Positions 10,903-23,039 are shown, counted from the stretch's first letter. The stretch: 64,000 bases of DNA from Chrysemys picta bellii (GCF_011386835.1 NC_088794.1:89388009-89452008); one strand, 5' to 3'. Numbers and translations: made by a program. Notes: generated from the sequence alone by a model not told the origin.

Positions 10903-12301
10903 TTCATGTGCTGTTGATAATTTGTGTTTTAACAAACATAAAACTTTAACTTTTTGAATCTCAACATTTCATTAAATAATTGTCTGACCCACTCCCAAAT
11001 TTCCCACAACTGAAAATTTAAACTGAAAAAAATGCTTTAAAACATCAATATGCTTTAAAATTGTTAATAAAAATCAAATTCTGCCAAGCTTAGCTATAAA
11101 GCTTCCTCACACAATAGTACCAGCACAACACAATCCTCACCTTCAACACCTCAACTATTTTATCTAGCGTTACACTGCCTTTCTACAGTACCAGGAGTTT
11201 TCACCCGATACTTTGACTCCCGTGACTCTTCCAATACAAGAGACCAAAAAACTACGCCTAAAACAGGGGAGCCCAGGTTACACTTGTCTAAGATCTATTT
11301 TGTCTTCATGTAATCACCCTGTTGAACAGAGCTGGAAAGCAGCCTCTTTCTCCTACTCATGGACACAGTGTCACTCCTACAGTAATGGCACTTTGGTATT
11401 CTAATATTGGTCATCTACATGACTGCAGAAGTCACAGTACCAGTTTCTGACCAAAAATATTAGTGATATTTTAAATCAAGCCTTTCTAAGACAAGAGCAA
11501 TAACTGACATGAGCCAATTATTTTGGCACTGAAAGCATCCAAGAGGCATTATTACAGTTATGTTGAGGCCCTCCAGTGCAAGTACCAGCCCTGGTACCTC
11601 TTGTTAGAAGATTCAAAACAGGAAACAGTGCCTCTCTTCTACTTTTTGAATCTTTCAACTGAATTCCAGCTGTTGCACTATTTCCCTATACCCTGCCTCT
11701 AGAGAGAGAAAGGGAAGTTAAAATGTACTTTATGTGCAGATACACAACTATAAAACAACGGACCCAACAATCTACCCTCTGAAAATGCTTTAGAGAGGCT
11801 GTTGATCGTAGGATTTTCCTATTAGTACTTTAGCGAATAAGCTAAAAAGATAGAGGAAAGGAGTGCAGAAAAGTGATGAATTAGTGCTGGCCTGATGTTA
11901 ATTGGTTAAAGAACCTTGAGACATATAGCAAAATCTTTACATCCAAATCTGATATCAACATACACACTCCAGTGAAAAGGTATGATTCTGACCCCAGGGG
12001 TGCTGAATGGACAGTTCCGCTAGCAATGCACCTTGTAGTTAATGGCTCGGAAGCTAGGGAAGGAATAGAATGGCTCTGGATGTCGTAATAAAATTCTTCC
12101 AGATGCTCTGCTCCATTACAAAAGCTTACTCTAGTAACTGACATACAAAAGAAACACAGAAAATGTAGAAGGCAGTGCTGGGGATGGAAAGAAGAAAGGG
12201 GTTATTAAAAAAGAAAGCCAAAGTATAACAGATGCTCCACAAGGAAGGGGACAGACAGAACTGCCATGTTTGTATCTTGGAATTCAATCCTGATTTGCAA
12301 G

Positions 12302-12530
12302 CAGGGCTGGCTCCAGCGTTTTTGTTGCCCAGAGTAGCGGAAAGAAAAAAAAAAAGCCGCGATCAGCAGCACTTCGGCGGCAGCTCTACTGTCACTGCTT
12401 TGTTCTTCGGCGGCAATTCGATGCCCGGTCCTTCCCTCCGAGAGGGACTGAGGGGCCTGCCACCGAATTGCCGCCGAAGAGCCAGACATGCCGCCCCAAG
12501 CACCTGCTTGCTGCGCTGGTGCCAGCCCTG
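12302..12530. mobile_element. hAT MITE with perfect 8-bp target-site duplication
   Basis: The 229-bp element begins CAGGGCTGGCTCCAG and ends GTGCCAGCCCTG, and is flanked by TTTGCAAG on both sides (12294-12301 and 12531-12538). The 8-bp duplication and the CAGGG ends are hallmarks of hAT transposons. The interior holds CTTCGGCGGCA-type and GAATTGCCGCCGAAG modules, shared with the elements at 57.5 and 58.7 kb. It is non-autonomous. Confidence 0.92.
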
Positions 12531-12814
12531 TTTGCAAGTTATACTCTCATGCTGGAAACACAATGTGATTTTATGCCCAGTGATTATTTGAGGTTTTGTA
12601 CCTCCACAAATAAGCTTGCATCTCATAGCAAAACTTCATTTGTAGTTAGAAATTAGCTAGTTTTCAGTTTCACTTGCAGTTTGTATGTTGCTTTCAGGTA
12701 AACTGGGATAGCAACCGCACAGTCTTCCTTCACCCATGGACAGTCTAATCAAGAAAATCTAAGGGAATAACTAGGAGTTTACCTTTGGAGAAATCAACAA
12801 GATCTAAGACAAAT

Positions 12815-12895
12815 AAAGAATCAGAACTGGAAGAGACCTCTACAGGTCATTTAGTCTAGTCTCCTGCACTCAAGGCAGGACTAAGTATTATGACT
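12815..12895 (-). mobile_element. CR1 LINE 3'-end fragment, minus strand
   Basis: The phrase GAACTGGAAGAGACCTCTACAGGTCATTTAGTCTAG followed by CTCCTGCACTCAAGGCAGGACTAA is the complement of the conserved CR1 3' region, as also seen at 54.16 and 54.60 kb. Only about 80 bases are recognisable. Confidence 0.7.
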
Positions 12896-15479
12896 GATTA
12901 GATTCTCATTCTTCATATAGTTACAAAAATCCACTGGGTGAGATGTATGAGTTGGTCTAATGTAGTGCAAGGGTGTAGAAGTGCACAAAAAACTACTTGT
13001 GTTACAAATCCTTATTTTTCTTCACCTTGCTGGAAGTACTAACCCACTTTCTAATTTCAAACGTAATGTGTAAAAAGTAGTGTTCTCCTGAACTGTAAAA
13101 ATTAAGGGAAAGATTATATTTTAACAATACTTAAATCCCAAGACAGTAACATTACTAAGAATTAACAGAGAAATCAAATAAACTGAAGTAGATGAAAGAT
13201 ATACGGATTCCTCAATCAAAGGACTGGTTGCAGAGCCCGTAGATCATTGATTCACACCCAAATTAAGTTGAACATGAGCATAATTACCATTTCATCAATG
13301 GTTAGTTCAATTGCTAGTGGACAGGAGTCCACAATACATATTGGCATGCACAGTCCTTCAGCACCCCTGCTGGCAGCCTCAACAAAGAGGCCGTGGATTA
13401 ACACAGCATGGAACCTGAACTATCCGTTCACCTCTTGAGGTAATCTGTCTAAATTAGGACTGAGGCACATTGGCCGAGTGGTGGAAGAGAATGTCCTGCT
13501 ATTGTCCATGCTATTCCAGCTATCTGCATGAACGAAGTTGCCAGGACTTTCAGTCCAGCACCTTTTACAAGCATTAAGGTAAAAACCCAATTCAACAGCA
13601 ACCACACACACAACAGATGGGTATACAGCTTGATCAAATTCCATCACTTCTTCATAACAAGCCACTAGGGCACACAAAACCCCTAACACACAGAGGCAAT
13701 CCTATCAGCAGGAAGTGCAAAGAGGCCCTAATACAGCAGAGGCACTGCAATTCTGCTGTACAAGTGGAGCAGCGGGATTTGGGGCTGCTGGAAGGGGTGT
13801 ACTCTACAGCAGCCCTCTGAGCACCAACGCACAGGGAATGGAACAGGGTTGGAGAATCCATTGATATGTACATTTCCCCTGCACTCCCAATAAAAAGTTA
13901 GGGCCACAGGATCTTGAGCAGACTCAGGGAAGCAGAAATGGCTCTGTGATGGAGGGATTCCTTTCCACACTCCCTCAGAGATATCTAGCATACCACTTAC
14001 TGGTAATATTTGGGCTGTTCCCTGCATGGAAAGATTGAACCATACAACTGCTGAGCAGAGGAGGGCAGAATCGTTGATCCAACACTCAGCTTTAATGATC
14101 AGAACAGTGTCTGTTTCTTGGTACTCCTAAACCAGGATTCTCCCATGGGCAGCATGATTTACTATTTAATCCTAGTTACATACTTTTGAGCATACAGGGA
14201 GCCAGATAGAAAAACATTAACATTTCACAGATCTTCCTTGAAGGAGTTTACTGTCCTATATGAGCATTTTTGTATACTCTACCACTGCTTTAAACAAAAT
14301 AAGCTTATTCGAAAAAGAACATCTTAATTTTGGCTTTGAATTCCCAGCATTAATTGAAAAAGATATTAATAGAGAAGCCAGAAACATGTCCTAGATGCAG
14401 ATATTCTAGAATGTTTTGCTTTCCACAACTATAGCTCACAGTAAGACATAAGAGATCATTACAGGATTGGGCCTAAGTATCTTATGTCAATAAGACTGGT
14501 GCACATATCTGAGGGCAGAGTTTGATCTTGAGGACAAAGGGCTGGAAAGCAGCCTTTTTAACATATAACATCTTAGGTTAGGAAAGTACACTTTTTTTAA
14601 AAAGTCAGTTTTAACAAAGGAATATATGGAATATGTAGCAGCAGTACAGACATGTCTAATTAAGAATTAACTGGTCTCTTTCCAAACAACCCTTCCCTAA
14701 GTGTATTGGGAGAAACACCAAACTACATAAACAATCCTGGGAGTTTTAACCCTGAAATTTTTATCATCATGCATGAACATACCAAACTCTTGAAAACAGG
14801 TTAGTTTAGCAAAAGGTGATAGATTAAGGTTAACGAAATAACAATGTGATGACCTACATCTAAAATATAGGCGGTGTAGTTCTCTGGAAATTAGAGAGGG
14901 ATGTGGAAAAGGAAGAAACGTGTTAGGATAAGGAGAACAGTGACAGTTGATGGAATAGGATATGTAATGTACTAGTAAAGAAACTGAATTTTTTTACAGT
15001 GATCTCTGCACATCTCAGATGGGACATGATGGATTGTATACAGTACTTCGTCCACATCTCATCCTTTCACAAGTTATTGCTAAGTAAGGATCCTAGAACC
15101 TTAACTTCTAGCTTGCAAGCTCCCTGCTGCGAGTGACAGGATAGGTCGAAAAAGGTCGAAATAGGTCGAAAAAGCTGTGTCTGTGACCTCCAACCCTGTA
15201 CCAGATTGACACTGTGCCCCACTTGGCATAGATAATTCCACCACCAATGCCAAAATCCATGGGGTGGATGAGGAGTCAGTGTAGACACTTTAAGGACAAG
15301 GTCATTATATATAAATCATACACTTGAGCTGCAGGAGGCTGGCACTGCCTGACCAAGAAGCCCTACCGGGGCTGAGGGGCTGCCTCCCAACCCACCCCCT
15401 CGCAGGCTCCTCAGCACAGAGAAGGCAACTCCCTGCTGTCACTTACAGGCTAAAATTAAAAGACAAGAAGTAGTGACAG

Positions 15480-16960
15480 GCTAGGCCGCCCCCCCCTTTC
15501 CACCCCAGTAGGATCGGGCCCACCCCTCAATAATCCCCACCCCGCCCCTCGCCAATGGCCCGCTGCTCCCTTACGGTGTATGGCCGGGGGCGGCGCGTAG
15601 TGGGGCCGCAGCTCCTGGGCGCCCCCCTGGCGGCGGCTGTGCGCGCTGCTGCTCACGTAGTTGCTGGGGAAGATGCCGACGCGCTGGTCGATCCGCCCCG
15701 TCCACCAGCCCTCGTCCCCGGACACGAGCGAGTCCCGCGACAGCACCTGCACCACGTCCCCCGGCCGCAGGTTCAACTCGTCGTCGCCGCACGCCTCGTA
15801 CTCGAACACTGCGGTCCAGAGCGGCCCGCCCGGAGGGGGCTCCTCTCCCGGGCTGCTGCTGCTGCCGCCGTCGGCCCCTGCCTCCGGCTGCGGACTGGTG
15901 CTGCGCGCTGTGAAGGGCTCCATGGAGCGGCTGCTCCATAGGGGGAGGCGCCCGCAGAAGCCGGGCGCCGCCGCCGCGTCCACTGCTCATACAGCCGGAC
16001 CTAGGGGCGCCTCCAGGCAGCGCAGCAGGTACGGGCGGGGGTCAGCGGGGACTTCTTTAGCCCAGTCTAGGCACGGGCAAGTGCCGGGCACCCTTGAGCC
16101 GCCGCATCCCCCACCTCCTGCTGCCGCGCATCCTCAGCCACCTGACTCTCCGCTCCTGCAGCTTCTGCTCGGAGCGCGGGCCCCGCCCCCTCTGCCAGAT
16201 ATTCATCTCTATTGGCTGATGAGGTTTTCCATCAGCATCTCCCCTACCTGATTGAAGATACTCAGCCACTCCCCTCCCAGGGAAATCCCCGCCCACCCGT
16301 TCCTGATTTCTCGAGCTCACCGGCGTTCTCCCAGTTGGCCCTACGCCCCATCAGTGGTGGTTTTTCATTGGCCTGACGGCCCACGTCAGTTAAACCGCCA
16401 GAGCACCGCCCCTTCTGCTACTTTGCGGCGGCGGAGTCTATTCTCCGTGTTGCTCGTTTCATTGGCTCGGAGAGTGTGGGCGTGTACCATGAGATTAAAC
16501 GCCTCGTTTGGATTGGGCAATTGTCCCCGCGGAGAATGTCTGTTTGTTTGCCATTGGTTGGGAGGAGGGTTCAGTAAGACGTTGCCGTCCAACTGCAGCT
16601 TTAGTCGACGTCACGTCTGTGGGTGCATCTGCTGCGGCGTCGGAGCGGCAGAGTCAGCAGTAACCGCGGCAAGTGGCGTCTGGCTGGTTTAGCGCGAGGC
16701 TGAGCCGGTGGGTGGCACTGCCCCTACTCACGGCTCTCGGGGGTGGTGTGAGTCACTAGCGAACCCATGGGACGCCTCAGGGGTGCGAGCCCGCGTCTCC
16801 TCAGAGCGGTCACAGGCCTTCTCCCTCACTGCCCCTGCAGCGTCCCTGGGGTGCAGTACGGTCTACGGCTCGTGGGCTGCTGCTGTGCTGTCTGACCAGC
16901 TGCCCTGCACCGCCCCAGCGGCGGCAGCCTCGCAGGAGTAGGGGCCTGGGGTTTCTACAG
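15480..16960. promoter_or_regulatory. MAP3K9: CpG island and promoter of MAP3K9
   Basis: GC content and CpG density rise sharply here compared with both flanks. Upstream of the MAP3K9 ATG are five ATTGG pentamers (near 16211, 16367, 16461, 16512 and 16553). All read CCAAT on the minus strand, the direction of the gene, as expected for NF-Y sites. A GC box (CCCCGCCCC) lies near 16187 and a CRE-like GACGTCAC at 16607-16614. No TATA box stands out, so initiation is probably dispersed. The exact start site cannot be read from sequence. The island extends about 1 kb past the ATG, so a divergent plus-strand transcript is possible. Confidence 0.8.
15575..15923 (-). CDS. MAP3K9: MAP3K9 (MLK1) coding exon 1: N-terminus and SH3 domain
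   Basis: The exon encodes residues 1-116 plus the first base of codon 117. It starts MEPF, which agrees with the MEP start of the mammalian protein as I remember it. A low-complexity acidic, serine-rich and proline-rich leader (1-34) is followed by the SH3 domain at about 35-91, with the ALYDY-equivalent AVFEYEA, then SGDEGWWTG and VGIFPSNYV. In MLKs this SH3 binds intramolecularly and holds the kinase inactive. I chose the ATG at 15923 because the frame upstream has no ATG: it opens with a GTG at 15983 just after an in-frame TGA. The donor CACC/GTAAGG at 15574 gives phase 1 and joins precisely to exon 2. Exon 1 lies inside the CpG island. Confidence 0.92.
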
Positions 16961-16961
16961 C

Positions 16962-17297
16962 TGTAGGGCATCCAGCCACAGCCATCTAGAGCTTCACGGC
17001 AGTCACTGGGTCACAGCCGCTGGCACTTCACATAGCAGCAGCTGGACAGAGCTCATGTCCCTCTGCTCGGCGAGTGCAGGCCCCTACCAGACTTTAAAAA
17101 GAATTGGTTAGCGGTGTAAGACCTATGACAATAGGTGAGCAGCCTTCGAGTAGCGGTTGGGGTAGGGCCCTCCTCCCCCACACACCACTTCGTTATTCTA
17201 GCCTAAGAACTGTGATGGTTCTAGTGGAGAGTAGCAAAGCATTTCCGTTGTACAAAGAGAAAACTGGTTCCTTAAAAAAAAAAAGCAGCAATTTAAA
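16962..17297. other. Intergenic flank, nothing recognised
   Basis: After the CpG island the composition falls back to AT-rich DNA. I see no gene, repeat or regulatory motif that I can support here. Confidence 0.5.
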
Positions 17298-17566
17298 CTA
17301 GGGAAGTGAATACAAATTAATTGTGTAATTAAAAATGTCTATTAACGGTGTGATTAATTGCACTGTTAATAATATAATACCATTTATTTTAATATTTGGA
17401 TGTTAATATTTTCAAATATATTGATTTTAATTACAACAATATAAAATATACAGTGCTCACTTTATATTTTTATTACAAATATTTGTACTGTAAAAAATAA
17501 GAGTATTTTTCAACTCCCCCAATACAAGTACTGTAGTGATACCTGAACTTACAAATGTAGAATTAT

Positions 17567-19039
17567 CAGGGGCTCTAGGCACCAGCAAAGCATGCACGTG
17601 CTTGGGGCAGTCCATTTGCAGGGGTGGCAGGGATCCAGCATGGGAGCTGAGAACCAACAGGGGGCCCTGGGAGCTGTAGTTCCCTGGTTCTCTCCCTGCC
17701 TATAGAGCAAGTCCTGGAGCAGGGAAAGAACTACATTTCCCAGCATTCCCTTGGCCACTACCAACAGAAAAGAGGGGGAGGGAGTGAGGTAGCTGAGACC
17801 TCATGTTGCAGTGAATGGTGAGCTGCACTGTGAGTAGGGATACCATATTTTAACATTCAAAAAACAGGACACTCCACAGGGAGGAAGGGTAGCTCCCCCC
17901 CCTTCCCATCCACTCCCTCCGACTGCCCCCCACAGAAACTCCAACCCCTCCTGCTCCCTGTCCCCTGATCACCCCCTCCTGAGACCCCCCTCCCCCAAAC
18001 TTCCCCTCAGGGCCCCACCCCCTACCTGTCCCCTGACAAACTCCCGGGACTCCCATGCCTATCCAACCGCTGCCTGTCCCCTGACTGCCCCCCCCAACCC
18101 CTGACCAATCTAACCCCCCTTCTCCCTGCCCCTGACTGTCCCCCCCCCCCCCCGAACCTCTGCCCCATCCAACCCTCCTGCCCCTTTACCGTGCCACTCA
18201 GACCAGCGTGTCTGGCTCCACGCAGCGCCAGACACACTGCTGCATACATGCTGCCGTGCTCCCCCGCAGAGCCACAGCCCTCTCTCCCCCCACCACCTCG
18301 CAGCACCTGCCTTCCAGATTTGAACACCTCAAAACTCAGGAGTGCTCAAGCTCAGTTTGGGCAGCTGTTACTTCATTTCTCCCAAATCAAATATACTGAT
18401 CCACTGTAACTTGCTGTAGAAAAAGTAGGATAAAATTGAGCAAGAAATGCTTCCCAGTGGTTATTAGGACTGGAATTGCTATTTTCAACAGCCATTGCCT
18501 TTTTTGTTTTGTTTGTTTGTTTAAAAGGAAGACAGTGATATTGCATTGGCAAATTCCCCATAGAAAGAAAGAGAGGAACAAAAGAATAATAAAGACACCT
18601 CAACTTTTCATTTATGTAGGACAATCTTATAATATGCATCCAGATATCCTCCAATCACACAAGCTGAAAATTGTTCCACTTTACTGCAGTTCTGTAACCA
18701 GATGGGAACCAATCCTGGCTGTGTTCTGTGCACATCTAAAATTCCTGCTGAATGACCTGCCGTGGGAGCGAGTTACCAGTGACCCAGGGCTGCGGTGGAA
18801 GGAGGGTGCAGGTGGACGGGGGAGAGAGCCCAGGGCTGGGGCGGCAGGAGGTGTGTGTGGGGGGCAATGGTGTGGGGGAATGAGGGAGCCCAGAGCTGGG
18901 GTGGCAGAGGGTGTGGGGGGGGGGGGGGAGAGCCCAGGGCTGGGGCAGCAGGGAGATCTGGCGAGGAGCCCAGGGCTGGGACCGGGGACAGCCACAATTT
19001 TTTTTGCTTGGGGCGGCAAAAAACCTAGAGCCGGCCCTG
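17567..19039. mobile_element. Non-autonomous hAT element inserted in the hAT host, perfect 8-bp duplication
   Basis: The ends CAGGGGCTCTAGG and CCTAGAGCCGGCCCTG are inverted. The flanking duplication AGAATTAT is perfect (17559-17566 and 19040-19047). The interior is a mosaic: a C-rich minisatellite at 17890-18190, unique AT-rich DNA at 18340-18770, and a G-rich minisatellite at 18780-18980 with units around GAGCCCAGGGCTGGG. Open frames in these stretches are compositional. No transposase is present. Confidence 0.88.
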
Positions 19040-19373
19040 AGAATTATATACACAAAAATGCATTCAAAAATAAAACAATGTAAACTTTAGAGCCTACAAG
19101 TTCACTCAGTCCTACTTCTTGTTCAGCCAATTGCTCAGGCAAACAAGTTTGTTTACATTTGCAGGCGATAGTGCTGCCCACTTCTTGTTTGCACTGTCAC
19201 CAGAAAGTGAGAACAGGTGTTTGCATGGCACTGTTGTAGCCACCATTGCAAGATATTTACATGCCAGATGCGCTAAAGATTAATATGTCCGTTCATGCTT
19301 CAACCACCATTCTCTGGAGTACACAGGCCATGTTGATGATGGGTTCTGCTTGATGATGGTCCAAAGCAGTAGT

Positions 19374-20343
19374 CAGAGCCGGCTTTAGGCCGATTCAACT
19401 GATTCCCCTGAATCTGGCCCCGCATCTAAAAGGGCTCCACGCCCAAGCCCTGGTACGGCGTACTGGCAAGAGCCGGTGCGCCGTACCAGGGTGGCCCGGC
19501 TTTCCCGGGGGCAATTTAAAGGACCTGGGGCTCCCAGCAGGGGCTGGAGCACCAGGCCCTTTAAATTGCCACCAGAGCCCCACTGCTGGAGCCCTGGGGG
19601 CTATTTAAAAAGTCTGGGGCTCCTGTTGCTTCTACCGCCCTGGCCCTTTAAATAGCCGCTGGAGTCCCGACGCTTCCCCAGGGCTCTCTTGGCTATTTAA
19701 AGGGCTGGGGCAGTAGAAGCAGGGGAGCCCTGGGCCCTTTAAATAGCCCCCAGGGCCCTTTAAATAGCCCCCAGAGCCCTGGGGTAGCAGGGGACTCCGG
19801 GGGCTATTTAAAGGGCCGGGGCTCCAGCTGCCTCTGCCGCCCCGCTCCTTTAAATAGCCGCTGGAGCCCTGCTGCTTCCCCAGGGCTCCCTCAGCTATTT
19901 AAAGGGCCGGGGCATTAGAAGCAGGGGAGCCCTGCGGGCAGGGCAGGGGGTGCGGGGCTGGTGCGGGCAGGGGGTGCAGCAGAGGCAGCTGGAGCCCAGG
20001 CCCTTTAAATAGCCCCCAGAGGCAGAGCCCTGGGATAGCGGGGGGCTCAGGGGCTATTTAAAGGGTTTGGGCTCCAGCTGCCTCTGCTGCACCCCCTGCC
20101 CGCACCAGCCCCGCACCCCCTGCCCTGCATGCAGCCAGCCCCTGTCTCCAGCCAGCCCTGCACCCCCTGCCCACAGCCAGCCCCTGCTGCACCCCCTGCC
20201 CTGCCTCCAGCCCCGCATCCCCTGCCCTGCCCGCACCAGCCCCTGCCTGCAGCCAGCCCCACACCTCCTGCCCTCAGCCATCCCTGCCAGGGCCCCACCA
20301 AAAATGTTCGAATTGGGCCCTGCACTTCCTAAAGCTGGCCCTG
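19374..20343. mobile_element. Second hAT element inserted in the hAT host, rich in internal palindromes
   Basis: The ends CAGAGCCGGCTTTAGG and AAAGCTGGCCCTG are inverted. The flanks GCAGTAGT (19366-19373) and GCATAAGT (20344-20351) agree at 6 of 8 positions. The interior alternates GGCTATTTAAAGGG and its complement about a dozen times. It also includes two perfect 61-bp inverted arms (19938-19998 and 20068-20128). Confidence 0.78.
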
Positions 20344-20351
20344 GCATAAGT

Positions 20352-20717
20352 GACCGGCACATGTTCATTTTCATCATCTGAGTCAGATGCCACCAGCAGA
20401 AGGTTGATTTTCTTTTTTGGTGGTTTGGGCTCTGTAGTTTCTGCATTGGAGTGTTGCTCTTTTAAGACTTCTGAAAGCATGCTCCACACCTCGTCCCTTT
20501 CAGATTTTGGAAGGCACTTCAGATTCTTAAACCTTGGGTTGAGTGCTGTAGCTATCTTTAGAAATCTTACATTGGTACTTTCTTTGCATTTTGTCAAATC
20601 TGCAATGAAAGTGTTCTTAAAATGAACGTGCTGAGTCGTCATCCGAGACTGCTCTAACATGAAATATATGGCAGAATGCAGGTAAAACAGAGCTGGAGAC
20701 ATACAGTTTTCCCCCAA
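20352..20717 (-). pseudogene. hAT transposase fragment (middle region)
   Basis: The minus-strand frame contains YFMLEQSR, then FLKIATALNPRFKNLKCLP and SERDEVWSMLSEVLKEQ. This is the pattern of the region before the C-terminal domain in vertebrate hAT transposases of the ZBED type. An acidic stretch SDSDDENEH follows. The frame then runs into the inserted hAT element, so the last residues of the open frame do not belong to it. The normal RNase H-like catalytic core upstream is missing, so the fragment cannot be active. Confidence 0.72.
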
Positions 20718-20843
20718 GGAGTCACAAATTTAATTAACACATTTTTTAACGAGTATCATCAGCATGGAAGCATGTCTTCTGGAATGGTGGCCGAAGTATG
20801 AAGGGGCATGTGAATGTTTGGCATAGCAATGCCAGCTACAAAA

Positions 20844-20960
20844 GTGCCACGCGAACGCCTGTTCTCACTTTCAGGTGACGTAAATAAGAAGTGGGCAGCA
20901 TTATCTCCCATAAATGTAAACAAACTTGTTTGTCTTAGCGATTGGCTGAACAAGAAGTAG
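20844..20960 (+). pseudogene. hAT transposase C-terminal dimerisation domain, plus-strand copy
   Basis: The frame reads VPRERLFSLSGDVNKKWAAL, then NKLVCLSDWLNKK and a TAG stop. This is the conserved hATC motif. A mirror copy on the minus strand lies at about 19122-19235. The domain mediates transposase oligomerisation in the family. Here it is an isolated exon-like remnant. Confidence 0.75.
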
Positions 20961-22286
20961 GACTGAGTGGACTGGTAGGCGCTAAAGTTTTACACTGTTT
21001 TGTTTTGGAGTGTAGTTATGTAACAAACAAAAAATCTACATTTATAAGTTGCACTTTCACGATAGAGAGATTGCAGTACAGTACTTGTATGAGGTGAATT
21101 GAAAAATACTATTTCTTTTGTTATTTTCTCCATCTTTTTTTTCCCCCCTTGGCTCTTGTTTTCTCCCTGGTTGTTTCCTCTCTTGTTCCATCCCTTTTTC
21201 TTTCAGCTTAATGTCATTATATCTTGTTGTGCTCTTGCTCACTTTACCGAGCTGCCTCATAATGTTTCTTCTCTGACTGTTTCCCAATCTCTCTCCCTGG
21301 GGCATCTTGCCCTTATCAATACATTCTTTTTCTAAACTTGCTTCCTTCTACTTGCTCAAAGCCAACTATTTCTGACTGGCTCTCCAAAATGCCCAAATCC
21401 ATCTGTCCAAGGTATTTCTACAGATACCATTATCTTAGTATCTAATGCAGTTCCCAACTCTCATGCCAAATCCAACTGTCTTAGAAACTTTCTGATTCTG
21501 TGTCTGTTGCTGATAAAGGCACACCAGCCAACGTGCTTTGCTTAAACAGAAGGAAAAATCATATAATTCCTTGTGCCCATTTTTACTCCCACTCAGTGGC
21601 TATATTGAAGTCAATGGTAAAGGCTGATTAAATTAATCCCTTACTTAATTCTCAAGAGAGTGCATAGACTCTGAGTTAGGATCCAAATTTACCTTCTTTG
21701 GGTTTGACTTTATACCTAACTCAAAAACATTAATATAATGTAAGATTTGCCTTCCCTCTGAACCTGGGTTTCTTTCAATGACCTCCTCTCTAAAGGACTG
21801 CTCCCTGCTTCCCTTCCATCCAAAGTGGAGTCACTTTGGCCTGGTGAGTCAGCAGACCAACAGCTTTATGTACCCTACCACCTGCTAATGGATAAGTCAA
21901 CCAAAGAGCCTTGTTTCTCTTTTACATTATCATTATAATATCATGGCAGTATCACTACAGTTCAGATGCACCAGGATTTCTATTTTAACTGTGTTTTGAG
22001 TTAGATAATTATTTCAATATGTTTATTGTAGATTGGGAAGTGCTTGAATTTTCTAGGATATTTTTTAGGAAAAACAACCAGTTAGAACTTCATTATAACT
22101 ATTTCAAAAAGAACCATAGATGACCAAAAATTGTGCACTGCTTTTCCACAATCTTCAGAGCTCTTATTACTGACCTTGGAAAATGAGAGAGTTATGTGTA
22201 GCATTTTTTATAAATGTCATATGCCCCTCAGTTTATCTATTTGATATTAACCTGCCAGAGTGCTAAGAATTGAATCAAAGAAGACT

Positions 22287-22799
22287 GTAAAGGGGGAAAC
22301 TGACGAGAAAAAACAGTGGCAAAAATAAGAAACCATAGGTGGACCTATCAGTTGAGGAATACCCCTTTGTCTGGCTCTATCTATGCTATGGGCTTGCTCT
22401 TCCCAAGGCTGAGCCTGGGATCAAAGGGGATCCTAAATCCTAGCGGGGGGAAAAGGAGAGGTTGGTTGAATGAGTAACCAGAGGCTACCCAGAGTGTGTC
22501 ACTGAATGCTGAGAGATGGACTGAGACACACAGAGACAGGGAGCCTGCTGCAGCAGGACAGGCTGCTTTTCCCTACCAGAGATGGAATTAGGAAAATTTA
22601 CAAAAGCTGGCAAGGAAAGTTTGTGTAAGTAAGGCCCATGCATGTAAGCCTTTTAGTGCTTTTACCTAAACAAACATTTTACCAATGCTCTAAGTGCTTA
22701 GTACCTTTCAGGAATGAATAAATAATGCTTTGTTTCGAAAACACTTTCTGTGACACTGCAAACTTTATACAGACACAGGCTCCTAAGGGAAACTGTTAC
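22287..22799 (+). mobile_element. Possible LTR
   Basis: The segment runs from TGTAAAGGGG to AACTGTTACA, giving short inverted TGTAA/TTACA ends. It contains AATAAATAATG near 22717 as a polyadenylation signal. The layout resembles the reptile LTR at 3.15 kb. No target-site duplication was found, and 22814 onward shows no primer-binding site that I can name. Confidence 0.3.
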
Positions 22800-23039
22800 A
22801 GGTCAAAACAAAGTCATGCCCAATGAGATCCAATCTAAGAGTGGTTGAACTATGTGGTTCTATCCAGAGCAAGGTCCAGGAAGCCAGGCATGTCACTGAT
22901 GGGGTGCACTCAAGAGGAAAAGAATCTAAGACACAGTTCACTCTGTAGTAATGAAACTGACCAGGACCTCTCAGACCTTAGATTTTGCAAATAAGTTAAG
23001 GAGAGGTTACTTCAAGCAGAGTTAGAAATAGAACCTAGA

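Larger units (their letters stand above)
17298..21122. mobile_element. hAT transposon remnant with inverted transposase ends, split by two hAT insertions
   Basis: The host element survives as 17298-17566, 19048-19373 and 20344-21122. Its left and right parts are inverted copies of each other: a region encoding the hAT C-terminal dimerisation segment (LFSLSGD, then KLVCLS and WLNKK before the stop) is on the minus strand at about 19122-19235 and on the plus strand at 20844-20960. The AT-rich terminal region at 17310-17555 resembles known vertebrate hAT/ZBED-type ends. The right terminal part is missing after about 21122. Both internal insertions are marked by 8-bp duplications of host sequence. 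The element is dead. Confidence 0.75.

Noticed and set aside
15924..15990. Upstream starts for MAP3K9 (GTG at 15983 in frame, ATG at 15990 in another frame)
   Set aside because: The in-frame candidate is GTG, preceded at once by TGA. The ATG at 15990 opens a different frame that does not encode the SH3 domain. The ATG at 15923 gives the expected MEP start.
15541..16700. Long open frames on both strands of the CpG island
   Set aside because: High GC removes stop codons by chance. Apart from MAP3K9 exon 1 the translations are Pro/Arg/Ala-rich and resemble no family.
18681..19083. Gly/Pro-rich open frames up to about 215 codons
   Set aside because: They lie in a G-rich minisatellite of an hAT element and continue into its terminal repeat.
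19430..20140. A CRISPR-like or satellite array
   Set aside because: The units alternate in orientation inside an hAT element with target-site duplication. There are no regular spacers.
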